Source: an uncultured Eubacteriales bacterium (lineage in GTDB: Bacteria > Bacillota > Clostridia > Oscillospirales > Oscillospiraceae). From it: DNA of 20,901 bases. Positions 1 through 6,348 of the stretch are shown in pieces; position 1 is the stretch's first letter; each line of letters opens with the position of its first letter. The position numbers and the translations under genes are program-made. The notes under the pieces were generated by a model. The model made no database searches, had not been told where the DNA came from, and saw only the letters and a list, made by a program, of their open reading frames with translations. The stretch spans positions 1 through 20,901 of the forward strand of contig URNZ01000031.1 of assembly GCA_900549405.1 (NCBI GenBank), read 5' to 3'.

Positions 1-293
1 GCGGTGATGAACAGGCAGCCCAGCAGACGGCCGGAGCCATAGCGTTCCTCCAGAGGCGGGCCGACTACCAGCAGCAGCATCATGTTGCCCATGTAGTGGC
101 TGTAGTTGGCGTGGCCCAGCACGTGGCCCACCATGCGGAAATAGGTCAGGGGGTCGGTGAAGGCGGAGCGGTAGACGCTGAAGAACTTCGTCGTGGTCCA
201 GCCCCCGGTGAGGTGTCCGGCGACCAGAGCCGCCAGGGACACAAAGGCGAAGGTGAGCACCACCGGGGCGTTATACTGCACCCGCAGCCGCAT
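1..293 (-). CDS. Rhomboid family intramembrane serine protease, N-terminal part (3' end outside window)
   Basis: The visible 97 codons encode a membrane protein with a hydrophobic segment at about residues 10-26. A stretch at about 58-87 (GHANYSHYMGN, then LLVVGPPLEERYGS) matches the conserved second-helix region of rhomboid proteases, including the His and the Asn of the HxxxN motif (H67, N70 by my count). The catalytic Ser and His of the later helices would lie beyond position 1 and cannot be checked. Rhomboids cleave transmembrane substrates inside the lipid bilayer. The ATG overlaps the serA stop by one base (TGATG), so translation is probably coupled to serA, and the gene is the third member of a serC-serA-rhomboid operon. 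An inactive pseudoprotease cannot be excluded. Confidence 0.85.
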   Translation of the reverse strand, partial: MRLRVQYNAPVVLTFAFVSLAALVAGHLTGGWTTTKFFSVYRSAFTDPLTYFRMVGHVLGHANYSHYMGNMMLLLVVGPPLEERYGSGRLLGCLFIT

Positions 294-1465
294 CAGTGAT
301 TCAGCACCCGGACGCGGATGACGCCCTCGATGGCCCGCAGCTCGTCGGCCACCTGGTCGCTGATGCGGGTGTTCACGTCCACCATGGTATAGGCGTAGTC
401 CTTCTTGGACTTGTTGGTCATGTTCTCCACGTTGATGTTGTCATCGGACAGGGTGGCCATGATCTTGGTGAGCATGGCGGGCACGTTCTTGTGGATGATG
501 CACACCCGGGCGATGCCGCTCCAGTCCTGGGACACGTTGGGCAGGTTCACGGAGTTGGTGATGTTGCCGTTGACCAGATAGTCGCGCAGCTCCTGGGCGG
601 CCATGGCGGCGCAGTTCTCCTCGCTCTCGGGGGTAGAGGCGCCCAGGTGAGGCAGGGCGATCACGTTCTTGGCGGTGGTGATCTTGTTGTCGGGGAAGTC
701 GGTGACATACTTGGCCACCCGGCCGGAGTTCAGGGCCTCGATCATGTCATCATCGTTGACCAGGCCGCCCCGGGCCAGATTCAGCACCCGCACCTGGCCC
801 TTCATCTTGGAGATGGCCTCGGCGTTGATAAAGTCCTTGGTGTCGTTGTTATAGGGCACGTGGATGGTCACATAGTCGGCGACCTTGTACAGCTCGTTCA
901 CGTCCTTCACCACGTGGACGTGGCGGTCCAGGCGCAGGGCGGCGTCCACAGACAGGAAGGGGTCATAGCCATACACGTCCATGCCCAGGTCCAGGGCCAC
1001 GTTGCACACCAGCGCGCCGATGGCGCCCAGGCCGATGACACCCAGGGTCTTCTTATAGAGCTCGGGGCCCACAAAGGCGGACTTGCCCTTCTCCACCGCG
1101 GCGGCCACGTCCACGCCCTCGGTGTTGGCCTGCTCCTGTACCCACTTGGCGCCGCCCATGATATCCCGGGAGGCGATGAGCATGGCGGCGATGACCAGCT
1201 CCTTCACGGCGTTGGCGTTGGCGCCGGGGGTGTTGAAGACCACGATGCCGTTCTCGGAGCAGCGGTCAATGGGGATATTGTTGGTGCCGGCGCCGGCGCG
1301 GGCGATGGCCCGCAGGGCCTGGGGGAACTCATACTCGTGCATGGCGGCGGAGCGGACCAGGATGCCGTCCTCGTTCTCTACGTCGTTGCCCACCTGAAAG
1401 CGGGTCTGGTCCAGATGGGCCAGACCGGCGCTGGAGATCTTATTCAAAGTCTTGATGCGATACAT
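293..1465 (-). CDS. serA: D-3-phosphoglycerate dehydrogenase, short ACT-domain form
   Basis: Catalyses NAD-dependent oxidation of 3-phosphoglycerate to 3-phosphohydroxypyruvate, the first step of serine synthesis, in the cytosol. The 390 residues show a Rossmann motif GLGAIG at about 145-150, the ARGGLV segment with the catalytic Arg near 232, PHLGAST with the catalytic His near 273, and a C-terminal ACT domain from about 319 to the end, the usual site of serine feedback. It lacks the extra domain of the long type. The catalytic Glu expected about 13 residues before PHLGAS is not obvious: the local sequence is TDFPDNK. The start has an AAGAGGG ribosome site eight bases upstream. It lies 98 nt downstream of serC, and its stop overlaps the rhomboid start. 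Another 2-hydroxyacid dehydrogenase activity is possible, but the serC neighbour makes serA the best call. Confidence 0.95.
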   Translation of the reverse strand: MYRIKTLNKISSAGLAHLDQTRFQVGNDVENEDGILVRSAAMHEYEFPQALRAIARAGAGTNNIPIDRCSENGIVVFNTPGANANAVKELVIAAMLIASRDIMGGAKWVQEQANTEGVDVAAAVEKGKSAFVGPELYKKTLGVIGLGAIGALVCNVALDLGMDVYGYDPFLSVDAALRLDRHVHVVKDVNELYKVADYVTIHVPYNNDTKDFINAEAISKMKGQVRVLNLARGGLVNDDDMIEALNSGRVAKYVTDFPDNKITTAKNVIALPHLGASTPESEENCAAMAAQELRDYLVNGNITNSVNLPNVSQDWSGIARVCIIHKNVPAMLTKIMATLSDDNINVENMTNKSKKDYAYTMVDVNTRISDQVADELRAIEGVIRVRVLNH

Positions 1466-1509
1466 AATAAAAACCCTCTTTATGTTATGGCAGGGCCTGT
1501 TCTTTTATA

Positions 1510-1539
1510 ATTCCCGCCCCTGTTGTAAGGGGCGGGAAT
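1510..1539. repeat. 11-bp perfect inverted repeat between serC and serA
   Basis: The arms ATTCCCGCCCC (1510-1520) and GGGGCGGGAAT (1529-1539) are separated by eight bases and lie in the 98-nt serC-serA spacer. On the minus strand, where the operon is read, no U-tract follows the stem, so it is not a canonical terminator for serC. A run of seven T lies on the plus strand at 1550-1556, ten bases past the stem. It may act as a partial terminator or as an mRNA stabiliser that sets the serC to serA ratio; this is inference. Confidence 0.6.
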
Positions 1540-1563
1540 CCAGGCCGTATTTTTTTAGTTTTC

Positions 1564-2649
1564 TTAGTTCTCTTTATCGAACTTCTTGATGAAGTCGCAC
1601 AGCTTCTCCACGCCCTCGATGGGCATGGCGTTATAGATGGAGGCGCGCATGCCGCCCACCTTCCGGTGGCCCTTCAGGTTGACGAACCCGGCCTCGGTGG
1701 CCTCGGCCACGAACTTGGCGTCCAGGTCGGCGTCGCCGGTGCGGAAGGTCACGTTCATGCCGGAACGGGAACCCTTCTCGGCGTGGCACTTGAACAGCTT
1801 GGAGCTGTCCAGGGTGTCATACAGCATGTTGGCCCGCTGCCACTTGCGCTGCTCCATGGCCTGAGCGCCGCCCTGGGCCTCCACCCAGTCCAGATTCAGG
1901 CCCAGCATGTAGATGCACCAGCAGGGCGGGGTGTTATACATGGAGTCCTTGTCGATCATGGTCTTGTAGTTCATCATCAGCGGGGTATAGGGCAGCTCGT
2001 GACCGGCCAGGTCCTCCCGGATGATGACCACGGTCAGACCGGCGGGAGCCAGATTCTTCTGGGCCCCGGCGAAGATGATGCCGAACTTAGACACGTCCAC
2101 AGGCATGGACAGAATGTCAGAGGACATGTCGCACACCAGGGGCACGTCGCCGGTGTCGGGGACATAGCCCCACTCGGTGCCATAGATGGTGTTGTTGGCG
2201 CAGTAATAGAAGTAGCTGGCATCCTTGTCCAGCGTCAGCTGGTCCTGGGTGGGAATATAGCTGTGATCCTTGTCCTCAGAGGAGGCGGCCAGGCTGATCT
2301 GGCCGTACTTTTTGGCCTCCTTATAAGCCAGATTGGAGAAGTTTCCGGTGACGGCGTAATCCGCCTTACCGGTCTTCCCAATCAGGTTCAGAGGTACCAT
2401 GGAGAACTGGCCGGAGGCGCCTGTCTGCAAAAACAGGATCTTATAGCCCTCCGGCACATTCATCAGTCGGCGCAGCTTAGCCTGGGTCTCCTCAAAGATC
2501 TGGACAAAGGCCTTAGAGCGGTGACTCATCTCCATCACTGACATACCGGTGCCCCGGTAGTTGGTGATCTCAGACCCGGCACGCTCCAGTGCGGACAGAG
2601 GGAGCATGGAAGGGCCGGCGGAGAAGTTGTAAACACGCTGGTCGCTCAT
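1564..2649 (-). CDS. serC: Phosphoserine aminotransferase
   Basis: PLP enzyme of serine synthesis: it transaminates 3-phosphohydroxypyruvate with glutamate to give O-phosphoserine. The 361-residue length is typical. The N-terminus has YNFSAGPSMLP, the class signature; SHRSKAF is near 42-48; the PLP lysine sits in GAQKNLAPAGL (K198); and HRKVGGMRASIYNAMP is near the C-terminus. The ATG follows a GAAAGGGG ribosome site. A consensus promoter and a hairpin lie directly upstream. It is the first gene of a serC-serA-rhomboid unit. No serB-type phosphatase gene is visible in this window. Confidence 0.97.
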   Translation of the reverse strand: MSDQRVYNFSAGPSMLPLSALERAGSEITNYRGTGMSVMEMSHRSKAFVQIFEETQAKLRRLMNVPEGYKILFLQTGASGQFSMVPLNLIGKTGKADYAVTGNFSNLAYKEAKKYGQISLAASSEDKDHSYIPTQDQLTLDKDASYFYYCANNTIYGTEWGYVPDTGDVPLVCDMSSDILSMPVDVSKFGIIFAGAQKNLAPAGLTVVIIREDLAGHELPYTPLMMNYKTMIDKDSMYNTPPCWCIYMLGLNLDWVEAQGGAQAMEQRKWQRANMLYDTLDSSKLFKCHAEKGSRSGMNVTFRTGDADLDAKFVAEATEAGFVNLKGHRKVGGMRASIYNAMPIEGVEKLCDFIKKFDKEN

Positions 2650-2675
2650 TTGGGAGAACCCCTTTCAACAATAAA

Positions 2676-2710
2676 AAATTGCCCCGTGACCCGCAGGTCC
2701 GGGGCAATTT
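2676..2710 (-). promoter_or_regulatory. Terminator-like hairpin at the very 5' end of the serC transcript
   Basis: On the minus strand the arms AAATTGCCCC (2710-2701) and GGGGCAATTT (2685-2676) flank a 15-nt loop, and the T-run continues to about 2673 (six T in all). The -10 box of the serC promoter ends at 2714, so the predicted start site falls at about 2707, at the base of the left arm. The RNA would therefore begin by folding into this stem just before the serC ribosome site. It could be an attenuator, a 5' stabilising stem or a DNA operator. I recognise no T-box or other known riboswitch here. Confidence 0.65.
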
Positions 2711-2713
2711 CCC

Positions 2714-2742
2714 ATTATAGTGAAGAAAAATGGGGGTGTCAA
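2714..2742 (-). promoter_or_regulatory. Sigma-A promoter of serC
   Basis: Minus-strand TTGACA (2742-2737) and TATAAT (2719-2714) are both perfect consensus boxes with a 17-nt spacer. It is the strongest promoter visible in the window and reads into serC. The 90 nt between it and the mgtE stop hold only AT-rich sequence with short weak stems; I see no clear mgtE terminator there. Confidence 0.9.
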
Positions 2743-2832
2743 TACTTCCTTGTGCATAGTTTGGCAAAAAATCGCCGTTTTTATGGCCAATCGTGACATT
2801 TTCACAAAACAGCGTTTTTTGTCCCCCCGCCG

Positions 2833-3834
2833 TTACAGCTTCAGCAGGCACACGGCGATGCGGAAATAGACGAACAGGGACACCGCGTCGGCGATGGTGG
2901 TGATGAGGGGGCTGGCCATCACCGCCGGGTCCAGCTTCAGGCGGCTGGCCAGGATGGGCAGGCAGCAGCCCAGCAGCTTGGCACAGGTCACGGTGACGAT
3001 CAGGGTCAGGCTCACCGCCAGGGCCACATAAAAATCGGTGCTGCCCAGCAGACACAGCCGGGCCATATTCACCGCCGCCAGCGTCCCGCCGCACAGCAGG
3101 CCCACCTGAAGCTCCTTCCACATCACCCGCAGCCAGTCGCCGCTTTTGATCTCCCCCAGGGACAGGCCCCGGATGACGGTGACGGAGGACTGGCTGCCGC
3201 AGTTGCCGCCGGTGTCCATGAGCATGGGGATAAAGGCCGTGAGCACAACTTGCGCGGCCAGAGCGTTTTCAAAGTGGGTGATAATGGCCCCGGTAAAGGT
3301 GGCCGACAGCATCAGCAGCAGCAGCCAGAAGATGCGGCTGCGATAGAGATCCCACACCCGGGTGCGGAGATAGGGCCGCTCAGAGGGGGCCATGGCCGCC
3401 ATGCGCTCCATGTCCTCGGTGGCCTCGGCCTGCATCACGTCCATGGCGTCGTCCGCCGTCACCGTGCCCACCAGGCGGTCCTTCTCGTCCACCACGGGCA
3501 GCTCCACCTGGTCCAGGCGGTCCATGGCCTCCACGGCCCGCTCCTGGTCATCCTCCGGGTGCAGCCGGGCGGCGGGCTGGACCATAAACTGGTCCAGCCG
3601 CTGGCCCGTGGGGGCCATGATCAGATCCCGCACCGTCACCAGGCCCAGCAGATGGAACTGCCCGTCCACCACATAGCAGTTGGCCATAAAGTCACGGGGC
3701 ACCCCCACCTGGCGCAGCCGGGCCAGGGCCTCCCCCGCCCGCATCATGGGGGACAGAACCAGGGGCTCGCGGGACATGATCTCCTCCACCCGCTGGGTGC
3801 GGATGGCGTTGGTATTCATGCGATTCATCATCAT
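2833..3834 (-). CDS. mgtE: MgtE-type Mg2+ channel: CBS pair plus membrane domain, no N domain
   Basis: Predicted inner-membrane Mg2+ channel. Residues about 15-130 form two CBS domains (one ends LLGLVTVRDLI, the other RLVGTVTADDAMDV). The region after about 165 holds five hydrophobic segments, with the family signature PMLMDTGGNCGSQ near 203-215 and a late DPAVMASPLITTIADA segment that carries the Asp/Pro residues typical of the MgtE pore. The protein is 333 residues against about 450 for classical MgtE because the N-terminal Mg-sensing superhelical domain is absent. I chose the ATG at 3834 because AAGGAGGAA sits at 3849-3841 with six bases between; an in-frame ATG 30 bases upstream would place that ribosome site inside the coding region. 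The M-box riboswitch upstream independently supports a Mg2+ role. Other divalent ions are possible substrates. Confidence 0.93.
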   Translation of the reverse strand: MMMNRMNTNAIRTQRVEEIMSREPLVLSPMMRAGEALARLRQVGVPRDFMANCYVVDGQFHLLGLVTVRDLIMAPTGQRLDQFMVQPAARLHPEDDQERAVEAMDRLDQVELPVVDEKDRLVGTVTADDAMDVMQAEATEDMERMAAMAPSERPYLRTRVWDLYRSRIFWLLLLMLSATFTGAIITHFENALAAQVVLTAFIPMLMDTGGNCGSQSSVTVIRGLSLGEIKSGDWLRVMWKELQVGLLCGGTLAAVNMARLCLLGSTDFYVALAVSLTLIVTVTCAKLLGCCLPILASRLKLDPAVMASPLITTIADAVSLFVYFRIAVCLLKL

Positions 3835-3842
3835 ATTCAGTT

Positions 3843-3885
3843 CCTCCTTGTCATTTGTCGGCAAATGCCGCCTGTTGACAGGAGG
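3843..3885 (-). promoter_or_regulatory. Hairpin that can sequester the mgtE Shine-Dalgarno
   Basis: In the mgtE leader, CCTCCTGTC (3885-3877) can pair with GACAAGGAGG (3852-3843), which contains the mgtE ribosome site, with one bulged A. Inside the loop CGGC and GCCG form a smaller stem around ATTT. The left arm starts 13 bases after the stop codon of the small leader ORF, so a ribosome ending there would cover part of it and free the mgtE ribosome site. The pairing is visible in the sequence; the regulatory role is inferred. Confidence 0.55.
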
Positions 3886-3898
3886 TTCCGGCTTTTCC

Positions 3899-4006
3899 TC
3901 AGCCGTCGGGCTGCGCCATCCAACGGGAACGGCGCAGGTATCCTATGTGATCTAATGGATCGAACTGACGGTCTGGTCTGCCGGGACCTCTACTGCCGCT
4001 GTCCAT
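3899..4006 (-). CDS. Possible 35-residue leader peptide upstream of mgtE
   Basis: This is a short ORF with a convincing ribosome site: AGGTGA lies seven bases before the ATG. It encodes MDSGSRGPGRPDRQF, continues DPLDHIGYLRRS, and ends RWMAQPDG. It contains codons unusual for this genome (AGA, ATA, TTA, GGA) and has five Asp, four Pro and seven Arg. It lies after the M-box terminator and before the hairpin covering the mgtE ribosome site, so it is transcribed only when the riboswitch permits read-through. I do not recognise a homologue. It may be a regulatory leader ORF whose act of translation matters, loosely like MgtL of Salmonella mgtA, or a chance ORF. Confidence 0.45.
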   Translation of the reverse strand: MDSGSRGPGRPDRQFDPLDHIGYLRRSRWMAQPDG

Positions 4007-4080
4007 GGATGGTTCACCTCTCTTTTTGGTTTCGGTTCTGAGCGCCGGTTTGATTCCGGTCCGGTAGAAATTTGAGCACG

Positions 4081-4116
4081 AAAAAGTGCGCGTGCCCCTT
4101 GCGGCGGCACGCGCAC
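4081..4116 (-). terminator. Intrinsic terminator of the M-box riboswitch
   Basis: On the minus strand GTGCGCGTGCC (4116-4106) pairs with GGCACGCGCAC (4096-4086), an 11-bp GC-rich stem with a 9-nt loop, followed directly by five T (4085-4081). It lies about 30 nt after the aptamer. This matches the known expression platform of M-box RNAs, which terminate transcription when Mg2+ is bound. Confidence 0.9.
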
Positions 4117-4147
4117 TGAAACATCAGCTTTTGAAAACACGCTTCTC

Positions 4148-4294
4148 TGCCACCGTTCGAGCTTTAGCATCACAGGGCGGTGAAGTCGCGTTAGATTCTG
4201 CCTTGTTTTCGACAGGACCTGTTCAAACCAGCGTGGAATGTCTCCATTCCTTTGCGGCAGCGACCCATATCCCTGTGGTAGCCTTACCTACCGG
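4148..4294 (-). ncRNA. M-box (ykoK leader) Mg2+ riboswitch aptamer
   Basis: Read on the minus strand the RNA has the M-box hallmarks in order: GGTAGGTAAGGCTACC at the 5' end, the GGGTCGCTGCCGC segment, GTCCTGTCGAAAACAAGGC, a CTAACGCG segment, and GATGCTAAAGCTC followed by ACGGTGGCAGAG at the 3' end. The closing helix can form between CCGGT near the 5' end and AACGG near the 3' end with one mismatch. M-box RNAs bind several Mg2+ ions and compact, which favours the downstream terminator. The regulated gene here is mgtE, as expected for the class. Confidence 0.95.
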
Positions 4295-4306
4295 ATCATC
4301 GTGTGT

Positions 4307-4335
4307 ATTTTACCCGAAAGCCGGGGCTGTGTCAA
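4307..4335 (-). promoter_or_regulatory. Sigma-A promoter of the mgtE riboswitch transcript
   Basis: TTGACA (4335-4330) and TAAAAT (4312-4307) are spaced by 17 nt. The TGA inside the -35 box is the stop codon of the upstream DUF3783 gene. The start site would be near 4300, just before the aptamer. Confidence 0.85.
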
Positions 4336-4865
4336 GCCTTTTCTTCCGGCTTTTCCTCAGCTTTAGGCTCCTCAGTCTTGGCCTCCTCGGCTTTGACCTC
4401 CTCAGCCTTGGGGGCCTCGGCGCTCTCCTCGGACTTAGGCTCGTCGGCCTTGGCCTCGGCAGGGGCCTGGCCGTTCTTCTGGGCCTCCATGGCCTCCCGC
4501 TCCCGGCACAGCTCTTCGTAGAGCTGCATGGTGTTCCACTGCAGGTTGTTCATGGTCAGCACAGCCTTCATGGGGATGGGGGGCAGCTTGGCCAGGCGGA
4601 TGACCTCCAGCACCTGGGCCAGCAGCACCTGGTTCAGGCCGCAGAAGACCAGCATCCGCTCGGGCACGGGCTTGACGTCAGAGGCGTCCTCCAGAGGCTC
4701 GCCCTTGCCGTCGGCCAGCTCGGCCAGGGTCAGGTGATACTTGTCCGGGGTGACGGGACGCATCCGCAGACGGAGCATGGCAAAGATCTGCCGCAGCTTG
4801 GAGTACTCCGGGCCGGAGCACTCGTACATCAGAATGGTTCCAGACTTAAACTTCATGTTCTTCAT
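4332..4865 (-). CDS. DUF3783 family protein with acidic/lysine repeat tail
   Basis: 177 residues of unknown function. The N-terminal 125 residues resemble the DUF3783 family of Clostridia: a small alpha/beta fold with MLVFCGLNQ near 71-79 and LPPIPMKAVLTMNN near 94-107. From about 135 the protein becomes a tail made almost only of Lys, Ala, Glu and Pro, with imperfect KAEE/KSEE/KTEE units, presumably disordered. The DNA of the tail is correspondingly repetitive and could vary in length between strains. The ATG follows AAAGGGA. The gene starts 52 nt after metY with a small GGGGC/GCCCC stem between, so it is probably cotranscribed with metY. No signal peptide is seen. Confidence 0.75.
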   Translation of the reverse strand: MKNMKFKSGTILMYECSGPEYSKLRQIFAMLRLRMRPVTPDKYHLTLAELADGKGEPLEDASDVKPVPERMLVFCGLNQVLLAQVLEVIRLAKLPPIPMKAVLTMNNLQWNTMQLYEELCREREAMEAQKNGQAPAEAKADEPKSEESAEAPKAEEVKAEEAKTEEPKAEEKPEEKA

Positions 4866-4917
4866 GTTTGATTCCCTTTCTTGGGGGCGCCGGCCCCGCT
4901 TGCTTTGTTTGTCAGAC

Positions 4918-6195
4918 CTAGGCCAGAGCCTGGTCGATGTCGGCGATGAGGTCGGCGGCGTCCTCGATGCCGCAGGACATGCGCACCAGGTCGGGGGTGA
5001 TCCCGGCGGCGGCCAACTCCGCGTCGTTCATCTGCCGGTGGGTGGCAGAGGCGGGGTGCAGGCAGCAGGTGCGGGCGTCGGCCACGTGGGTCTCGATGGC
5101 GGCCAGGCGCAGGTGCTTCATAAACTCCTCCGCCGCCTTGCGTCCGCCCTTCACGCCGAAGGAGACCACGCCGCAGGTGCCATTGGGCATATACTTCTGG
5201 GCGATGTCGTAATACTTGTCCCCCTCCAGACCGGGATAGGTGACCCAGGCCACCTTGGGGCTGTTCTTCAGATACTTGGCCACCGCCAGGGCGTTTTCAC
5301 AGTGGCGGGCCATGCGCACGTGCAGGCTCTCCAGCCCCAGGTTCAGCAGGAAGGCGTTCTGGGGGGCCTGGATGGACCCGAAGTCCCGCATGAGCTGGGC
5401 CGTGGCCTTGGTGATGAAAGCCCCGCCCTGGCCGAACTTTTCGGCATAGGTGATGCCGTGATAGCTCTCGTCGGGGGTACACAGACCGGGGAACTTGTCC
5501 GCGTGGGCCATCCAGTCAAACTTGCCGCTGTCCACGATGCAGCCGCCCACGGCAGCGCCGTGGCCGTCCATATACTTGGTGGTGGAGTGGGTGACGATGT
5601 CGCAGCCCCACTCAAAGGGGCGGCAGTTCACGGGGGTGGCGAACGTGTTGTCCATGATCAGGGGCACGCCGTGGGCGTGGGCCGCCTTGGCAAAGCGCTC
5701 GATGTCCAGCACGGTGAGGGCGGGGTTGGCGATGGTCTCGCCGAACACGGCCTTGGTGTTGGGCCGGAAGGCGGCCTCCAGCTCCTCGTCGGAGCAGTCA
5801 GGCTCTACAAAGGTAAACTCGATGCCCATCTTCTTCATGGTCACAGCGAACAGGTTATAGGTGCCGCCATAGATGGTGGAAGAGGCCACCACGTGGTCGC
5901 CGCAGTTGGCGATGTTGAACACGGCATAGAAGTTGGCCGCCTGGCCGGAGGAGGTGAGCATGGCGGCGGTGCCGCCCTCCATGTCGCAGATCTTGGCCGC
6001 CACCATGTCGTTGGTGGGGTTCTGGAGCCGGGTATAGAAATAGCCGCTGGCCTCCAGGTCGAACAGCTTGCCCATGTCCTCGCTGGTGGCATACTTGAAT
6101 GTGGTGGACTGGATAATGGGGATCTGGCGGGGCTCGCCGTTGCCCGGCGTATAGCCGCCCTGTACGCACTTGGTATTGATAGCGTAATCGCTCAT
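4918..6195 (-). CDS. metY: O-acetylhomoserine sulfhydrylase (aminocarboxypropyltransferase)
   Basis: Cytosolic PLP enzyme of the Cys/Met metabolism family that makes homocysteine from O-acetylhomoserine and sulfide. The 425 residues fit the MetY branch, which is longer than cystathionine synthases. Visible signatures are YTRLQNPTND near 54-63 (the Tyr and Arg that bind PLP phosphate of the neighbouring subunit), SSGQAAN near 82-88, DNTFATP near 182-188, and the PLP lysine in HSTTKYMDGHG (K207). I chose the ATG at 6195, preceded by GAAGGAAG, over an in-frame upstream ATG lacking a ribosome site. A promoter lies about 70 nt upstream. The leader is too short for a SAM riboswitch. Confidence 0.93.
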   Translation of the reverse strand: MSDYAINTKCVQGGYTPGNGEPRQIPIIQSTTFKYATSEDMGKLFDLEASGYFYTRLQNPTNDMVAAKICDMEGGTAAMLTSSGQAANFYAVFNIANCGDHVVASSTIYGGTYNLFAVTMKKMGIEFTFVEPDCSDEELEAAFRPNTKAVFGETIANPALTVLDIERFAKAAHAHGVPLIMDNTFATPVNCRPFEWGCDIVTHSTTKYMDGHGAAVGGCIVDSGKFDWMAHADKFPGLCTPDESYHGITYAEKFGQGGAFITKATAQLMRDFGSIQAPQNAFLLNLGLESLHVRMARHCENALAVAKYLKNSPKVAWVTYPGLEGDKYYDIAQKYMPNGTCGVVSFGVKGGRKAAEEFMKHLRLAAIETHVADARTCCLHPASATHRQMNDAELAAAGITPDLVRMSCGIEDAADLIADIDQALA

Positions 6196-6260
6196 GTCGC
6201 TTCCTTCTTTCTTATATGAATGCGGCCCGTGTGCCGCGGGTAAAGACACAATCATCCATA

Positions 6261-6289
6261 AGAGTACCGTCTCTCGGGGACTTTGTCAA
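6261..6289 (-). promoter_or_regulatory. Promoter of metY
   Basis: Minus-strand TTGACA (6289-6284), 17-nt spacer, TACTCT (6266-6261). The start site would be near 6254, giving a leader of about 60 nt that contains a short GCGGC/GCCGC stem. Confidence 0.75.
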
Positions 6290-6317
6290 GAAAAGAGCCG
6301 TCTTTTTCCATCCGGCT
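6287..6317 (-). terminator. Weak terminator candidate after the GerMN gene
   Basis: AGCCG (6317-6313) and CGGCT (6300-6296) form a 5-bp stem followed by CTTTTCTT on the minus strand. It overlaps the -35 box of the metY promoter. The stem is short and the loop is 12 nt, so this is tentative. Confidence 0.35.
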
Positions 6318-6348
6318 GCCCCTCTTTTTGTGCCCTTTCGGGGCCGGG

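Noticed and set aside
296..1510. Long plus-strand open frame of 404 codons opposite serA, rich in His, Val and Gly
   Set aside because: It is the antisense shadow of a GC-rich, codon-biased gene; composition is implausible and serA has full family motifs.
2650..2832. T-box (serine) riboswitch upstream of serC
   Set aside because: The serC leader after the promoter is under 60 nt, far too short, and the T-box GGNACC element is absent.
3952..4173. 73-codon minus-strand frame crossing the M-box terminator
   Set aside because: It overlaps the riboswitch 3' part and terminator, has no ribosome site, and runs in a different frame from the better-supported leader ORF.
4741..6219. Open frame of 492 codons on the plus strand opposite metY
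   Set aside because: Same antisense effect; no ribosome site or family resemblance, while metY has all catalytic motifs.
6196..6260. SAM riboswitch upstream of metY
   Set aside because: The leader is only about 60 nt and lacks the S-box core motifs.
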